From: Pieris napi
Taxonomy: Eukaryota; Arthropoda; Insecta; Lepidoptera; Pieridae
NCBI RefSeq assembly: GCF_905475465.1
Contig: NC_062253.1
Span: forward strand, 9,362,001-9,426,000
DNA length: 64,000 nt
Reading direction: 5' to 3'
In this document: positions 32,185 through 44,389 of the stretch, piece by piece
How the letters are laid out: each line of letters begins with the position of its first letter
How positions within the stretch are numbered: position 1 is the stretch's first letter
Notes under the pieces: model-generated
Told to the model about the DNA's origin: nothing
The model's input: only the letters and a program-made list of their open reading frames with translations
Database searches by the model: none
Made by a program: the position numbers and the translations under genes

Positions 32185-35100
32185 TTATAGCTCATCCTTC
32201 TCGAGATCAATGTCCGAGAGGTCAATGTCCTCTTCTGGCGGTAATTCGCCATCTTTGCCGTCCCAAGGCTCTGTCTTGGAGATTTTAGGCATTTCAGCGC
32301 CTCTTACTGGCGCTGTCTGGCCACGACCGAAAGATAGATCTCTGTAAAATAATAATATTATTATTCACAAAAGTATTTAAAGCGTTCAAGTATTACGCAA
32401 TTTTTGGAGATTATTGACCCCCCCATGTAACGCACCGTAACGTTTTACCCAAGTATAGTAAAACGTTTCGTGACCACCTAGTCACTCTTTATACCTAAAA
32501 GTTATCATTATGTGTAAAGTACTGGAAAGTCGAAAATAAGATTAACAATAACGCGTAATTAAATCCCCTCCCCGCATCGTAACGTTTTACAAAAGGACCC
32601 CCCCAAAAATTCTTTACCCAATACACAGATTTATATACCTAGTCATTGGGACACAAAAAAATTCTAATCTATGTTAAAATGTATGTATATGAAAATCCAT
32701 GTATGTAAAAGTTATTTTATCTAAGTTGTAATATTTGTATAAAATGCGGGGTAAACTATACCTTAAGAATTCATTGATTCCGGTCTCAGAGAATGATCCA
32801 CGTAGAGTAGAGAACTTGAGTTTCTTAGCATTGACGACGGCCATGGCTGGGTAACCGAAGCCTCCCATTTCCAGAGATTCTTCAAGCGATGGCTGTGCAC
32901 CAGCTTCTGACCAGACCCAGCTGAGAAATTAAAACAATCTTTTATTTATCTTTAGCTTTACTCTAAGTAAAACTGTTTTAACGGATAGAAACGCAAATTT
33001 ATTACATCATTAGACGTTGCAGTTGTAAATTGTCGTTCGACCGAAATCTTCGCCAAAGAATATTTTTGCTAATTAATACGCAAGGCTACCTTCCTACTAA
33101 GTACTAACTAGTGTTTTCTGCACCCGTTTCCATACGATTTTTTATTAAGCTTACCGTTTAGTACAGTTTTTCAATGCAAATCCATAGATAATGTACTTAC
33201 GCTTTTCCGGAATAATAACCAAAGTACTAAACGAAACTTACTTTTTTAACTACAGTCAAAATCGATAACGACATCGAAGGGACTACTCATATTTGGTCGT
33301 AAAAACCGATAATCGTAGAAAGCCGATGTACCTAATACATAGAATTCAGCCGGATCCTTTGATTTTGGTAAATATAACCGGTATGTTGTTCTAAACGATG
33401 TCGTCGTAAACGGTTTCGACTGTATATTTTTTCAATTTTTCTCCACAGAAATTTTCCACATAGTTTAAGAAATACATTTAAAAAGAATACTATTCGAATT
33501 CGTCCAGCCGTCTTCGACGTGTTGGATTATAATACCCTAATTATTATTTTGTTTGTGTAGTTTCTGCTTCGGTCTCGAAACCAGTCCTAATATTCGTCGA
33601 TAATATGTACGTTTAAAACATGGGTCTATTCACGGAATAAATAAGCTCTGTTGAACGACACGACACTTTATTGAGAAAATGTGTAGAATTTGTTTGTACT
33701 CTTTCAAGTTTTTGAAGTCTATATTATAGTCCAATGTCAATGTTATTAAAATGAAATAAAATCAAATGCATTTTTGCAAAGGTTTTATAAAAACAAATCC
33801 AAATACGCCAATACCATTGTGATGACGTAATCATGACAAAAATTTAATTTTAATAAAAATTACCCTTAACTTAATTTTTGTTAATGTTGGATTAAAAATG
33901 TCTCCACAACATAAAAATAGCAAAATAAGAGGCGCGCTATGATTTACACGGGTCTTTAATCATTGCGGCTAAAAGCGCGGGAAACCGTTTACCATAGCTG
34001 CCATTTGTATAATAGACCACAGAATATACATGTTTTATAAAATATCGAACAGGCTAACTTACCCCCACATCTTGCTCTTGTATTTATCTCCAAGGCGCTT
34101 CAATATCGCGATGTAGTCATTTCTGCAAGCTGCATTACAATCAAGTATGTGAGGCAAAATTGATACCACACAGAGTGGCTTATCACTACAACCTTTCATC
34201 ACTTCTTCATCTGTTACCTGAAAAAATATTGGAATTATTTTGCCATCCAGTGAAACCCGGCGAATCATTATATATAAGGGTTTAAAAGCATCACTAAATT
34301 TGTATTGAAAATTATTACGTCACTACTTCAGTGCGCTTTTATTGTTTTGTATTAATTAATACACATTGCATTTTTTATTTTCTGTAATATTGTAAACATC
34401 ATTTAACCTTTTTTTTGGTGCATGTAGAAATTACGAAATTTTACGTACGATAAATATATAAGGCACGCATTTTTTATAATTCAACTTTTTTTACAAATTA
34501 AAAAACACAAACTGCACGATTTCAAACACATACAAACTATTAAATCTAGCTTTAAAGTATTTTCAAATATAATTTCATATTTATATAAAGAACGTAAAGA
34601 ACTTTATGATGTAGTAAGTTACGTAATATATGATATCCGACATGTTTGAAAATGGAACTGAGAAGCTGAATAAAATAAGATTTATATAACATAAGAACAA
34701 TGAATGTTTATATTATAAATATACCATTGTTTATGTTTCTATTGTGTGATGTTAAATCGCGTCTTTGAATCAGTCTTAATTCGGATAATGGTAGGTTGAG
34801 TCAAAGTTGTGTGAATATATGTTTAACTTTATATTAATATAAAGTGTTTTCATCCAGAATCTTTGCCTCAAGTGTAGTAAAGTGCGAATGAGAAATATTA
34901 AAACCATTTCTTAGTCCAAACCGATATTGATAAATCCGTAAGTTATTGATTCAGGCTTAGCCCCAAGTACGACTCCCAGGCAAAAACATATCGCATTTTG
35001 CTATATGACGACATATTATGTGATGAAATATACAAAAGGTTGTTATGACCCGATCTCATAGTAAAGTTTTCAATCTAGCAATCAATAATTATAAAATTAT

Positions 35101-38100
35101 ATTTTTAATTATCAGAAAACAATAGCAAATCAAATACAATAGTCTCTAGTAATGAAAGAAGAAAATTTATCAGAGTTAGGGTCTTCTAATAGAGTTCCCA
35201 AAAATATTTCAGTGGCTTCCCTATAAAGTAGTATAAATTTTAGGAATAATTATTTTATTTAAGTACAAGTAATGATCACATAAATTTTCTATCTTTTAAA
35301 ATGAAGTAGCCTGGTTTCTTGTGCTGATATATTTATGTGTCTATTTCAAAAAAAAGTGTGTCTGTACAAAGTACAATAAATAATAAATAATGAATAATGT
35401 GACGGTAAAATTTTTAAATTTTTTTTTTTAATTTATTTCCAACGCCGATAAAGAAGTTCGCTTCAAAAAGGAACGTGATGCGTAACGAAAAAATGTTACA
35501 CTAAATTTTTTTCCAACCCCGATAAAGAAGTTTCACTTCAAAAAACCTCTTTGTTTGTTTCAGCAAAGAAATAACCAACCCTAATGAAATAGCCGTTTCA
35601 ATAAGACTACATACCTCCAATACTTCAGGTGCTGGTACATTTTCAGCAAGCTTATCAAGGGCCCAGCTGACGATATCACTGGAAGTTCTGCCTCCATTAT
35701 AGTCTTCTACACTGTCACTGGTCTTCTTACCACCAGCGAAGAACTTGATGGTCGGGTATCCTTGCACTTGGTAGCGGGAAGCCATCATTTGGTCAACTGT
35801 GGCATCAACGGCTCCGAGTTTTACCTGTATTTATTGTATCACAATTATTATTCTATACATTAATTAACAAAAAAATAAATAAAGAATGAGGATATCAATT
35901 CAAAAGAGCGGATTGTGGCAATCTTTGTTAAACTAGAGAGGCTGTGAACTAATACAATTAATTATATAACAATATGTTATAACATCCAATAGGAGTGGGT
36001 TGCTCGATAGACGAAAAATATGGCACAGAGCGCCCCACGCTTTTTCACAATAATACCAGTATTTTTTGTTCATTACCATTTTCAGCCTAAATTAGGAATT
36101 ATTTTTCACTTTTTAGTTTGATGTGTTTTAAAAGCGTGTTTTTTAGTTTTTTAAAACTATTATTTATTTTTTAGTTAAACTTTTTTTTTTTTTTTTTCGG
36201 ATTATTGTATTGTCATCGATCTTTGACAGGTGCGCAAAATTTGAATAAAATCTGTCCGTTTAAAGTGGGTCAAAATCGAGTCCGAAGGAGTCAGTTACAT
36301 ACATACATACATACATACAGGTGAAGCTAATATAAAGTGTGTAACAAAGTATTAATGCTTATGATTAGTATTATAACTTGAAATTTTTTTCCCAAATGTG
36401 TCAATAAAAGTTTTACATAGATTATCCTCAAATTTTCGTAGACACAATTATTACAGAGAGTTGTCAATGATGCATTTCTGTCAACAAATTAAAAATAGAT
36501 AACAGGTAGGCTATGAATACAGAAACATATTATTTAAATAAACTTTATCAATTTACCTTTCCTTTAAGCTCGGTTGCGGCCTTTGCCCAGTGGGGTTCCA
36601 GATTCTTGCAATGTCCACACCACGGAGCATAGAACTCAACAAGCCACATGTCTTCACTGTCCAGAACCATCTCCTTGAAATTGCTGTCGGTTAGAGTGAT
36701 AACATCCGACTGAAATAGAAAAATGTATTAATTATAAATATATTTAAATGTGCGGTTGGTTTAGCCAACCTGTAGGAGTTGTAAATATTACTCTTTAGTT
36801 AAGGGATGTTGGAAAAATATTGATTTCAAAATAAGATATATAAAAATGTATGTTTGCATATGATGTTTGCTAAGACTACACATTGTTTAGTGTTTTTAAT
36901 AGAAAATTTGCTTTGAATGCTTCTGTTAATTAATTTATATTATTATTTCAGTTATACTTTTATATAACTTAAGATTAGGTGTCAATAGATGATGTTATTA
37001 GCATTATCTGTTTTTGCCAAATTTGGAAATCGCTATTGAATTGACAAAGGCTGATCTAAATAAGTGCAAACTAATATAATTTAGTTCCCGTAGACCTGTT
37101 TATTGATAAGAAATTTATTTTACACATTTTGTCTCCATAATTAAGTTTTAGGTAATCAATTATGATGCAAGGCATACTATCTAGCTTGTTATAATATTAG
37201 CTTTGTAAATTTAAACAGGGAATTGTTTTCAGAGATAAAGGGTCATTGCCCTGCTCACTCCCTAGTTTTATACAGCAAGTTTCAAATGATATAAAATAGT
37301 GATAATTAAAAATGGATTTGATGATTTGTTTTTTAATTCCATGAATAAAACGCTAAAAAACTAACACCTTCATTAATAACAACTAACTCAATCTATTCTT
37401 TAACTAAATTAGTCTTTTGTCTTTATTATCAAGTAACACAACTATCCTACTATAACAATTTAAAGTGTCTAAACTTATAACATATATTCTTTATTAAAAC
37501 ACTATTGAGACAAAGTATTATAATTTCTTTTTAATAACTGATGAATGATTCAATTTGACAATTCTCACAACACCAGAATCCCTTCTACGAAATAAATGTG
37601 CTTGTAATGCTTTAAATCTTATTGATTTTATGGATGGTGTATGAGTTGGTACTTCAATTTGCTTCTTAGTCTGTGGTTTCCAGTTTATTTTATGACCAAA
37701 CACTTTATATGCTGTATGCTATATTGAAAGTAAATTTAAGAAAGGTTCATAAAATAGTTCTCTTACAATACAAAGTGATGAAGTGAGGACTATATTATCT
37801 TTTAATAATATAATATACTAAATTGTTGTATGGTATATGGTAATTATCAACACGTTAATAACTTACAGTTTCTCAGTACACTACTATGCTCTCAGTGTGT
37901 TCAATTTATGGTTAAATAAAAAGTAATCAAATCCTACAGTAGACCAATCTATTACGGTTAATAGACATGTAGAATGATTTATACTAATGGTTGCATATTT
38001 GTTTACTTAAATTTTTTATGTTTCTTACCATGAGCCTTTAATATTAAGAGTAGTTCTTTGAGACAGTTTACCTTGTCAGAACTGGATCCGCTTGCTTTCT

Positions 38101-38723
38101 TTCCAAGGTTTTCATAAGCTTTATCTTTAGCTGCTTTCAATGCTGCATCCACAAAGGCTTCTGCCGTTCTCTGTCCCTGATATGGAGTATGTTTACTGCC
38201 CGTGAATATTTTAATAGTTGGGAATCCACTGACTCCATATTTCTGACCAAGATCTCTGTGCTGATCCGCATCCACAGCACCTACTTTGACGATTCCCTGA
38301 AGAAACATAAGATAATTTAAGGTTAAGTTGTAGTTCTACTGTAAAAACCATTTTCTTGTGTTAAACAAGAATATATTATTTTTGTTACATTTATGTTTTT
38401 AATTATATATTACTCACTTTAAGGGCTCGAGCTGCTTTTTTATATTCAGGAACAAGATTCTTACAGTGCCCACACCATGGTGCAAAGAATTCTATGATCC
38501 ACACTTCATTTGAATTTGTTACAAGCTTCTCGAAGTTACTTGGTGTTAATTGAACCACATCTGATGAAGAGTCATAAAGAGCATACGACCCAACCACCAG
38601 TAATAATATTCCTGTGTAAAATCAATAAAAAAATGTAAAAAACCGGTAACGTCTTTCACGTTAATTATAATTTCATGGCTGTTATATGTTTATAAACTTA
38701 CCTATACAACGTAAATGTATCAT
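32185..38723 (-). CDS. PDIA6: Protein disulfide isomerase A6 (P5), ER resident
   Basis: Thiol-disulfide oxidoreductase of the ER lumen that forms and rearranges disulfides in secretory proteins. Eight minus-strand exons: 38723-38702, 38611-38418, 38296-38072, 36709-36557, 35824-35615, 34217-34063, 32920-32762 and 32341-32185. All phases fit, giving about 424 residues, close to the ~440 of human PDIA6. A short signal peptide spans the first intron (LLLVVGSYAL core). Thioredoxin domain a has APWCGHC with the CGHC at 54-57, and domain a' has CGHC at 178-181. Each carries the cis-Pro loop (SGFPTIKIF, QGYPTIKFF). A redox-inactive b domain follows (CVVSILPHILDC). An acidic C-terminal tail (PPEEDIDLSDIDLEKDEL) ends in the KDEL retrieval signal. 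The introns hold a PIF-like MITE, a pogo-like MITE and other repeats. ER-stress control is typical of the family but not visible here. Confidence 0.96.
32378..32620. mobile_element. Decayed copy of the PIF-like MITE in PDIA6 intron 7
   Basis: It shares the left end (GCGTTCAAGTATTACG), the C-run, the internal block CTTTATACCTAAAAGTTA and a degraded right end with the complete copy at 6144-6406. Its outer ends are worn and no target duplication is clear. Confidence 0.7.
33253..33422. mobile_element. pogo-like MITE (170 bp) with TA target duplication
   Basis: Imperfect inverted ends (CAGTCAAAATCGATAACGAC at left; right complement CAGTCGAAACCGTTTACGAC) are flanked by TA at 33251-33252 and 33423-33424. 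It lies in PDIA6 intron 6. Non-coding. Similar in type, but not in sequence, to the elements at 19520 and 61671. Confidence 0.78.
35437..35545. repeat. Short direct repeat (two units, ~71 bp apart) in PDIA6 intron 5
   Basis: The word CCGATAAAGAAGTT plus neighbouring CTTCAAAAA occurs near 35444-35470 and again near 35517-35541, each preceded by a T-run and CCAAC. It looks like the end of an interspersed element rather than a host feature. Confidence 0.5.
35993..36345 (-). repeat. Microsatellite-associated interspersed repeat in PDIA6 intron 4
   Basis: Inverse copy of the 28067 family: it contains GGTTGCTCGATAGACGAAAA, the ACTTTTTAGTTTGATGTG block, and a (CATA)n tract at about 36297-36320 followed by GGTGAAGCTAATATAAAGTG. 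It fits wholly inside the intron. Confidence 0.72.
37518..37718 (-). CDS. Possible orphan terminal exon inside PDIA6 intron 3
   Basis: A 66-codon open frame follows a reasonable acceptor (CTTTCAATATAG) and ends in TAA. The translation is rich in Lys, Arg, His, Ser and Ile, with KINWKPQTKKQIEVPTHTP early on, and does not look like low-complexity AT junk. It has no internal ATG. Exon 3 of PDIA6 ends in phase 0 and this frame also starts in phase 0, so it could be an alternative last exon giving a truncated P5 without domain a' and KDEL. It could equally be a retained fragment of another gene or chance. I do not recognise the peptide. Confidence 0.25.
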   Translation of the reverse strand, partial: HTAYKVFGHKINWKPQTKKQIEVPTHTPSIKSIRFKALQAHLFRRRDSGVVRIVKLNHSSVIKKKL

Positions 38724-40150
38724 TTTTAAAAATTATACCCGCACACTTAATTAAGAGTTCGCTAATATCTATAAATAAATTAAAATTTGCGTGTTATGAA
38801 CCGTGTGGCATGAAATAAACACGTCAATTATTTTTCCTATAATAACAGATACAAAGGAAAATTCTAACAAAATACTAGAAGTTGTCGATGGATTTCGTGG
38901 TTGTGTGTGATTGGCTACGCTACGATTTTTTTAACTTCGTGTGGAATAACGGAATTGTAGAGTATACATAAACGATAGCTCATCATATCATCTAAGATAA
39001 TACATACATGCAGCATAGATTTTTTGGCGTTTGGATAATTAAAAGCAAACTTTAAAGATTCTACTAATATTTTTTGGCAATGCAGTGTCACTAAAAGTTG
39101 GCCAACAATGCGAGAATATTTTCGTCAAATATGTTCTCATGATCAAGGTGACGGATAAAATGAATACCAATTTTTATAAAAGGACGTCAACGTCGGCATA
39201 TCAGTAATAACGACATACTTACAAACTCACAATTAACCACAAAATACTTTTGACCCATTTGAGAAAATCTGGGTACACGAAAAAGTTCAATATTTGGATG
39301 CCACACGACCTCACTGAAAGAAATATAGTGAAAAAAAATACTGGAATACCTGAACTTGCTATTGTTTCAATAAATTGATACCGAACCGTTTTAAAAGTTC
39401 ATTTTTCATCATCAAATAATCCACTTCTCATCATCAATTAATAATAAAAGTGGATTATTAAACAAGAACGTCCAAAAAAGTTCTTAGGCCTATGATGGTC
39501 TGGCTTGAGACTGTTCCAATACCCGGGAAAACTCAATAAGGTGATGTGTGTATAGTGTGATTGAAAGGACATTGGTTCATGATGGGCTTTTACCACCGCG
39601 CATAGCCATCCATTTGATTATTTATTGCAACAACCGATTTAATTGAAGTAAAAAGTTTTAAAAAGCAGCCAATTATTGTTTTTCATCTACTTTAAATCTT
39701 TAGTTTTCTTAGTCTATATAAATAGTGTGATTATTATTTTATGTCTGTGGCGCTGTGATTGTTATTTGTTTACTCATGTCGCAGTCGATATCATTCTCTG
39801 TGTATTCGAAAAATCTTTCCATGCGAAAAATTAAAATAAATATCAATTCTAGTTAGGATTTTAAGTAGCTTAAAGCTAAATTAGTCATTGGAATTAATTA
39901 AAAATATAATGTGTACTAAACATGATGAAAATAACAAAATATTGCATAAAAACTATTCTACGTTTCCCGACCAAAGTTAGGTTATTTTCATTTATGTCTA
40001 AAACATGCTTTGGCCTTTGACTTTAAATTGTGTCAGTAACAGTTACTCAGTTGTCAATTTAGTTTGGGCGGGAAATTTTACTTGTATTTCGGCCACTGAT
40101 AAGATTAATAATCTAATCTCTTTACACTTTTAGGTTCTTTACGGTTAAAA
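38724..40150. other. Divergent promoter region between PDIA6 and the deoxynucleoside kinase
   Basis: No gene or clear repeat seen. Both flanking genes start here and run outward. A short inverted pair around 39399-39455 (TTTTTCATCATCAA... and ...TAATAATAAAAGTGG) is the only visible structure. No ER-stress element could be confirmed by eye. Confidence 0.45.
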
Positions 40151-42363
40151 ATGAACTGTGCAAATTCAAGACCGTTTACTGTGCTCGTAGAAGGTAATAT
40201 AGGAAGTGGAAAAACTACTTTCTTAGAGCATTTTAGGCAATTTGAAGATATAACTCTGTTAACGGAACCAGTAGAAGAATGGCGCAACCTCAAAGGCTGG
40301 AATCTTTTGGTTAGTAACATATTTTTGTAATAGACAGTGTTGTTTTTTGAAAACCTAACAGGATTTCTTAATCATTTCAGGATTTGATGTATAGCGACCC
40401 TGCAAAATGGGCGATGACTTTCCAAGCGTATGTGTCTCTTACTATGCTGGAAATGCATCGCAGACCGACAAGCACTCCAGTTAAATTGATGGAACGTTCT
40501 ATCTTTAGTGCAAAGTACTGTTTTGTAGAACAAATGAAGAGACTAGGCACACTACATCCTGCACAATTTGCAGTTCTAGATGAGTGGTTTAAATTTATCA
40601 ACACAGAGATACCAGTTGAAGCTGACCTCATAGGTAATATAATTTTTATGTTTCAACACTTGTCATGGTAGTTCTTTAAGTATTAATGTTTTTAAATTAT
40701 GTTTATATTGTAGTGTATCTCAAGACTACCCCATCTATAGTTTATGATAGGATTAAAAAACGGGCTCGTTCAGAAGAGCAGTGTGTTCCACTGAGCTATA
40801 TAGAAGAGCTACATAAATTACATGAAGACTGGCTTATTAATAGAACTCATGCTGATTGCCCAGCGCCTGTAAGTATGATTGTGAACATGTTTAATATGAA
40901 ATGAGTGTTGATTCCATTATAAATGTATCCTCAAAGTTTAAATTGCTTAGAAGCTTTTGTCATTTTTCAATCTCTTATTACTTTTCACCAAATTTAAACT
41001 GATGAAAGTTGTTTTATAATAAATACAAAGCCTGATAAAATTATAATGTCATATTATCAATTAAATTTTTAATAATTAACGTCCAGTATTTTTAGTCTTA
41101 ACGCATGCCGGATTCCTCACGATGTTTGTGTAGTGTTAACACATAGAAAAGTCCATTGGTGCACAGCCGTGCTTCGAAGCTACAACCTCAGGAAGAAGAG
41201 TCTCACACCTAGTGAGCATAATATACACAATAAAGTAATCTACCAAACAGATTTTTGTATGGTTTCTATCAAATGACAGCGTCTATATGTGTATAGATTA
41301 TATAAATTTTATGTAAATTGCAAAAAGTCTTGTTGCATGGGTTAGTTAAGCTTTGGTCGGAAGCTAATAATATTTTTTTTTATTTTTTTTTTGTACATTC
41401 TCCATCTGCAATCAGTGCTTTCACTTTTAGCAAATATGTTGGATGCTTATCTCGTTCGGAGTGTGTCCTCCAGTAAGAACATCTACTCATAATTCTTCAC
41501 ATTATAGAATGTCTTTTCGCTTAAGGCATTTAACATAGCTCAAGGGCATTGGGGTGGGCTGCTAGCCGTTCCCTGTATCTCGTCTTGATATTAGTTATTT
41601 CTTCTCTCACTGTGAGCATTCCCAGGTGTTTGTGGATCTCAGCATTAGTCACATACCAGGGGACATTACTGATAGTCCGGAGAATAATGTTCTGCATTCT
41701 TTGTATGCGCATGATGGAGGAGTTACAAGCACTACCCCATAGTTGAAGGCCGTACATCCATACAGGTTTCAGGATCGACTTGTACACTAGTTTATACACA
41801 CAGTTTATTGTCTACAGACAGCTGTTTCGGCCTAGCAACCACAGATAGCTTTTATATCTAATATTCAGTTCATCTCGCTTCTTTTTGATGTGATCATTCC
41901 ATGTCATACGCCTATCAAGATGAAGACCAAGGTATCTGACACAATTCCGGTGAGGAAGGGTGGTATTTTCTAGCTTCACTGAGGGGCAATTGCCTTTGCA
42001 TAGAGTGTAGGTAACCTGTACTAGTTTTGATCCGCCAGTTTTGAAGCCATTTAGTTGTATCATCTAGGCCTTTCTGTAGGATTTTTGAGGCTATTACTGG
42101 GTCCTGCTAATAATATATGTATAAAGTAATAATATATGTATAAAATAATAATATATGAATGACATCAATGAATGTTTAAATTTCAGGTATTAGTATTAGA
42201 CGCAGATCTTGATTTATCTCAAATAACAGAAGAATATAAGAAAAGTGAACACCAAATCTTAAGAAAAGCTGTAAATGTTGTTATGCAATCACCGAACAAG
42301 TTGAGTCCAAAGAAACCAATCAATAGTGATGCTATTCAGATTGTTCCTAAGATAAGATTATAA
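40151..42363 (+). CDS. dnk: Deoxynucleoside kinase (dNK)
   Basis: Phosphorylates deoxynucleosides to monophosphates in nucleotide salvage; insects typically have one enzyme of this type with broad specificity. Four exons: 40151-40309, 40381-40633, 40714-40868 and 42187-42363, giving 247 residues, the usual insect length. The P-loop EGNIGSGKTTF is at about residues 14-24. The EPVEEW segment holds the catalytic Glu region, MERSIFSAKYCF carries the conserved ERS, and the Arg-rich lid (RIKKRARSEEQ) is encoded by exon 3. The C-terminal part (VLVLDADLDLSQ onward) is separated by intron 3, which is 1,318 bp and contains a SINE copy and a Jockey-like LINE fragment in the opposite orientation. No mitochondrial targeting peptide is evident. 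The start ATG is the first of the frame, in AAAAATGA context. Confidence 0.95.
41097..41215 (-). repeat. tRNA-derived SINE (family 1) fragment in dNK intron 3
   Basis: The minus strand carries the degraded B-box region, then GGCTGTGCACCAATGGACTT and the CATCGTGAGGAA block shared with the copies at 57295 and 5566. The 5' head is worn. Confidence 0.65.
41525..42110 (-). mobile_element. Jockey-like LINE fragment (reverse transcriptase C-terminal part) in dNK intron 3
   Basis: The minus strand encodes the end of a non-LTR reverse transcriptase in at least two frames: a segment with VRYLGLHLDRRMTWNDHI (42063-41812), then LKPVWMYGLQLWGSA and IQRMQNIILRTISNVPWYV (41799-41530). A stop and a frame change separate them, so it is inactive. 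The head is missing (5' truncation). Confidence 0.82.
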
Positions 42364-43995
42364 TTAATTTGAATATTTGATAAGCTTAATTTATAAGAAG
42401 TTATATTTTAAATTATGTAGGAACGGTAAATATCTGTTTGAAAGGAAATTGTTATTCTAATAACATTGTTTGACGTGAAACCAGTGACATTTATATAAGA
42501 ATATCTTTCCAGTATTATATATATTCCATGCATTTGAATTAACAATCAATCTTTAAAAATGTGTAGTTGAAAAAAATTACTAACCTTTTTTATAAATATA
42601 AAGTCAATACAACAACATTGCTTTATTAAATTCCTTAGTATAGCATTCTTAATGAAACTAAATTTTACGAGGGGAATAATACTATATTCTATCACCATTC
42701 ATAAGACGGACTTAATTATAATTATTTTATGTCATGTACCCAGACATGGTTAAAAATATAAATATATACCCCCTTAGTCAATAATAAAAATGGCTCTAAT
42801 TGCACTCTTTTAACAAAAGCATGTTTACCTCTCTTTATTAAATAGTGTTTTCAATGACATGACAACACTATTAAAACCTAACACTACAAACAACACAAAG
42901 AGTAGTTAAAATGGTGTTATAAGACATATATTTTTAAGACTAAGAGGGTAAGACTAATTGATGTTACTAATATCCAGTTAAAACGTTGTATTAAATATGA
43001 ACATTTATTTTATCGGAAATTGAAGTTGTATAAAAAAAAATTGCACTTAAGTTCTCAAATATTTTTGCCAAAAATGGACATCTGTGTGTGTCAATGGACT
43101 GTCTTAATAGGCATACAGACTTAGTTACAAATTAAATTAATATTTTAGATAAAATTAGTTACTAATATTCTATATCATGAAGGTAATAAACGTTTATAAT
43201 ATTGTGGTACTGTTGGTTTTTATTATAATTAATTTCTGTTATTGGAAACTAGGTGTTATTTAGCGCTTACTGTATTAAGAATATTAAGGTAGTTGTAACG
43301 TATATATTTCGTAAACTGTCGCTGAAGTTGTATAAGAAACTGACTACTAAAACAGCCATATCTTTTTTAAATAGGGATTCCTTGTTTAGGTCAGTAAATA
43401 GTAGTTAATAGTGTAAAGAACATTTGACTCAAGCTCTTCTACGTATGGATATATCCACGTATATCCTGGCTCAGAAAGTATACTAAACTAGTCTTTATTT
43501 TAGAGTTTTGTTACTGTTGGCGACGTTAATTTATTTATATTGTCATTTAATGTTAAATACCTAATGTAGCCATGTTAACTAGAATTATGTCAAATATTAG
43601 TATTTCAAAACGAAAACCTTAGCATAGTTTCTTAATACTGAACTCTAAAATAAAACAGTAATGGGAATATTAAATTAATTCATATTTTGTTGACTGTGTG
43701 TAAATTAGCTCAACTGGACAAGTTTATGCCTATTAGCGGGTACACAGTACACACAGACAGCATACAAATTACAACTAAATATACTTCTAGTCTGTGACTG
43801 TCAATTTCTATCTACAGAGTTGACAGTGAGTAGTGACACACTTATTTTTCAGCTGTTTACATTTTACACACCAATTTTACTAGATTTAGGTCAAATTTAT
43901 AATTAAGTTTCCTAGGAAAATATTACTTTAACCTTATTAGTGCAATATTTTATTATTCTAAGTATTAAAACCAATGTAGATATATATATATTGTG
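42364..43995. other. 3' UTR of dNK and intergenic region
   Basis: AT-rich, with AATAAA words at about 42783 and 43186 that could end the dNK transcript. No recognisable gene, RNA or transposon. The last ~150 bases may be the promoter of the short ORF at 43996. Confidence 0.5.
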
Positions 43996-44181
43996 ATGTC
44001 TTGTTGTGGTAATGAGTTAGTTTACAACTCAGTTATTAGCGAAGTTGTAACATCAAACTTAGTTGAAATCGTAAATCTATTACATAAATTTAATAGTTCT
44101 TTCTTTGCTTTTGGTGCTATAATTATTGTTGGTTCGTTAGTGCTATTCACGAGGCGAAGAAGTGTCAAGTTCCACGAGTGA
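43996..44181 (+). CDS. Possible 61-residue tail-anchored membrane protein
   Basis: An ATG-started ORF of 61 codons. Residues 1-35 are mixed and contain a possible amphipathic stretch (VVTSNLVEIVNLLHKF). A hydrophobic helix at about 36-52 (FFAFGAIIIVGSLVLF) is followed at once by RRRSVKFHE, the layout of a small tail-anchored or type II protein. I do not recognise it, and no second exon is obvious. If real, the LINE at 44210 lies in its 3' UTR, 17 bases after the stop plus the target duplication. It could instead be a chance ORF in a promoter or UTR. Confidence 0.35.
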   Translation: MSCCGNELVYNSVISEVVTSNLVEIVNLLHKFNSSFFAFGAIIIVGSLVLFTRRRSVKFHE

Positions 44182-44197
44182 CTACTACAATGAAAGC

Positions 44198-44209
44198 AAC
44201 AGTGATATG
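44198..44209. repeat. Target-site duplication, left copy (12 bp)
   Basis: AACAGTGATATG here is repeated exactly at 49690-49701 right after the LINE poly(A) tail. The first A of the right copy is shared with the tail, so the duplication is 11 or 12 bp. Confidence 0.9.
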
Positions 44210-44389
44210 GAAATCGCTGGTTAGCTTTGGTTGACGCACGTGTTAGTGAGATTTCCGTGTTTTTCTCGGTGTTTCTGTTATTTTCCTAAGCTGAAATAGT
44301 TGTTATTGTGCTATTTAGATAAAACTAACCCTATTGGTGCTGGTAAAGTATAAAATTTAAATTAATATAGTTGCTGCAGTTTTAGTAAT

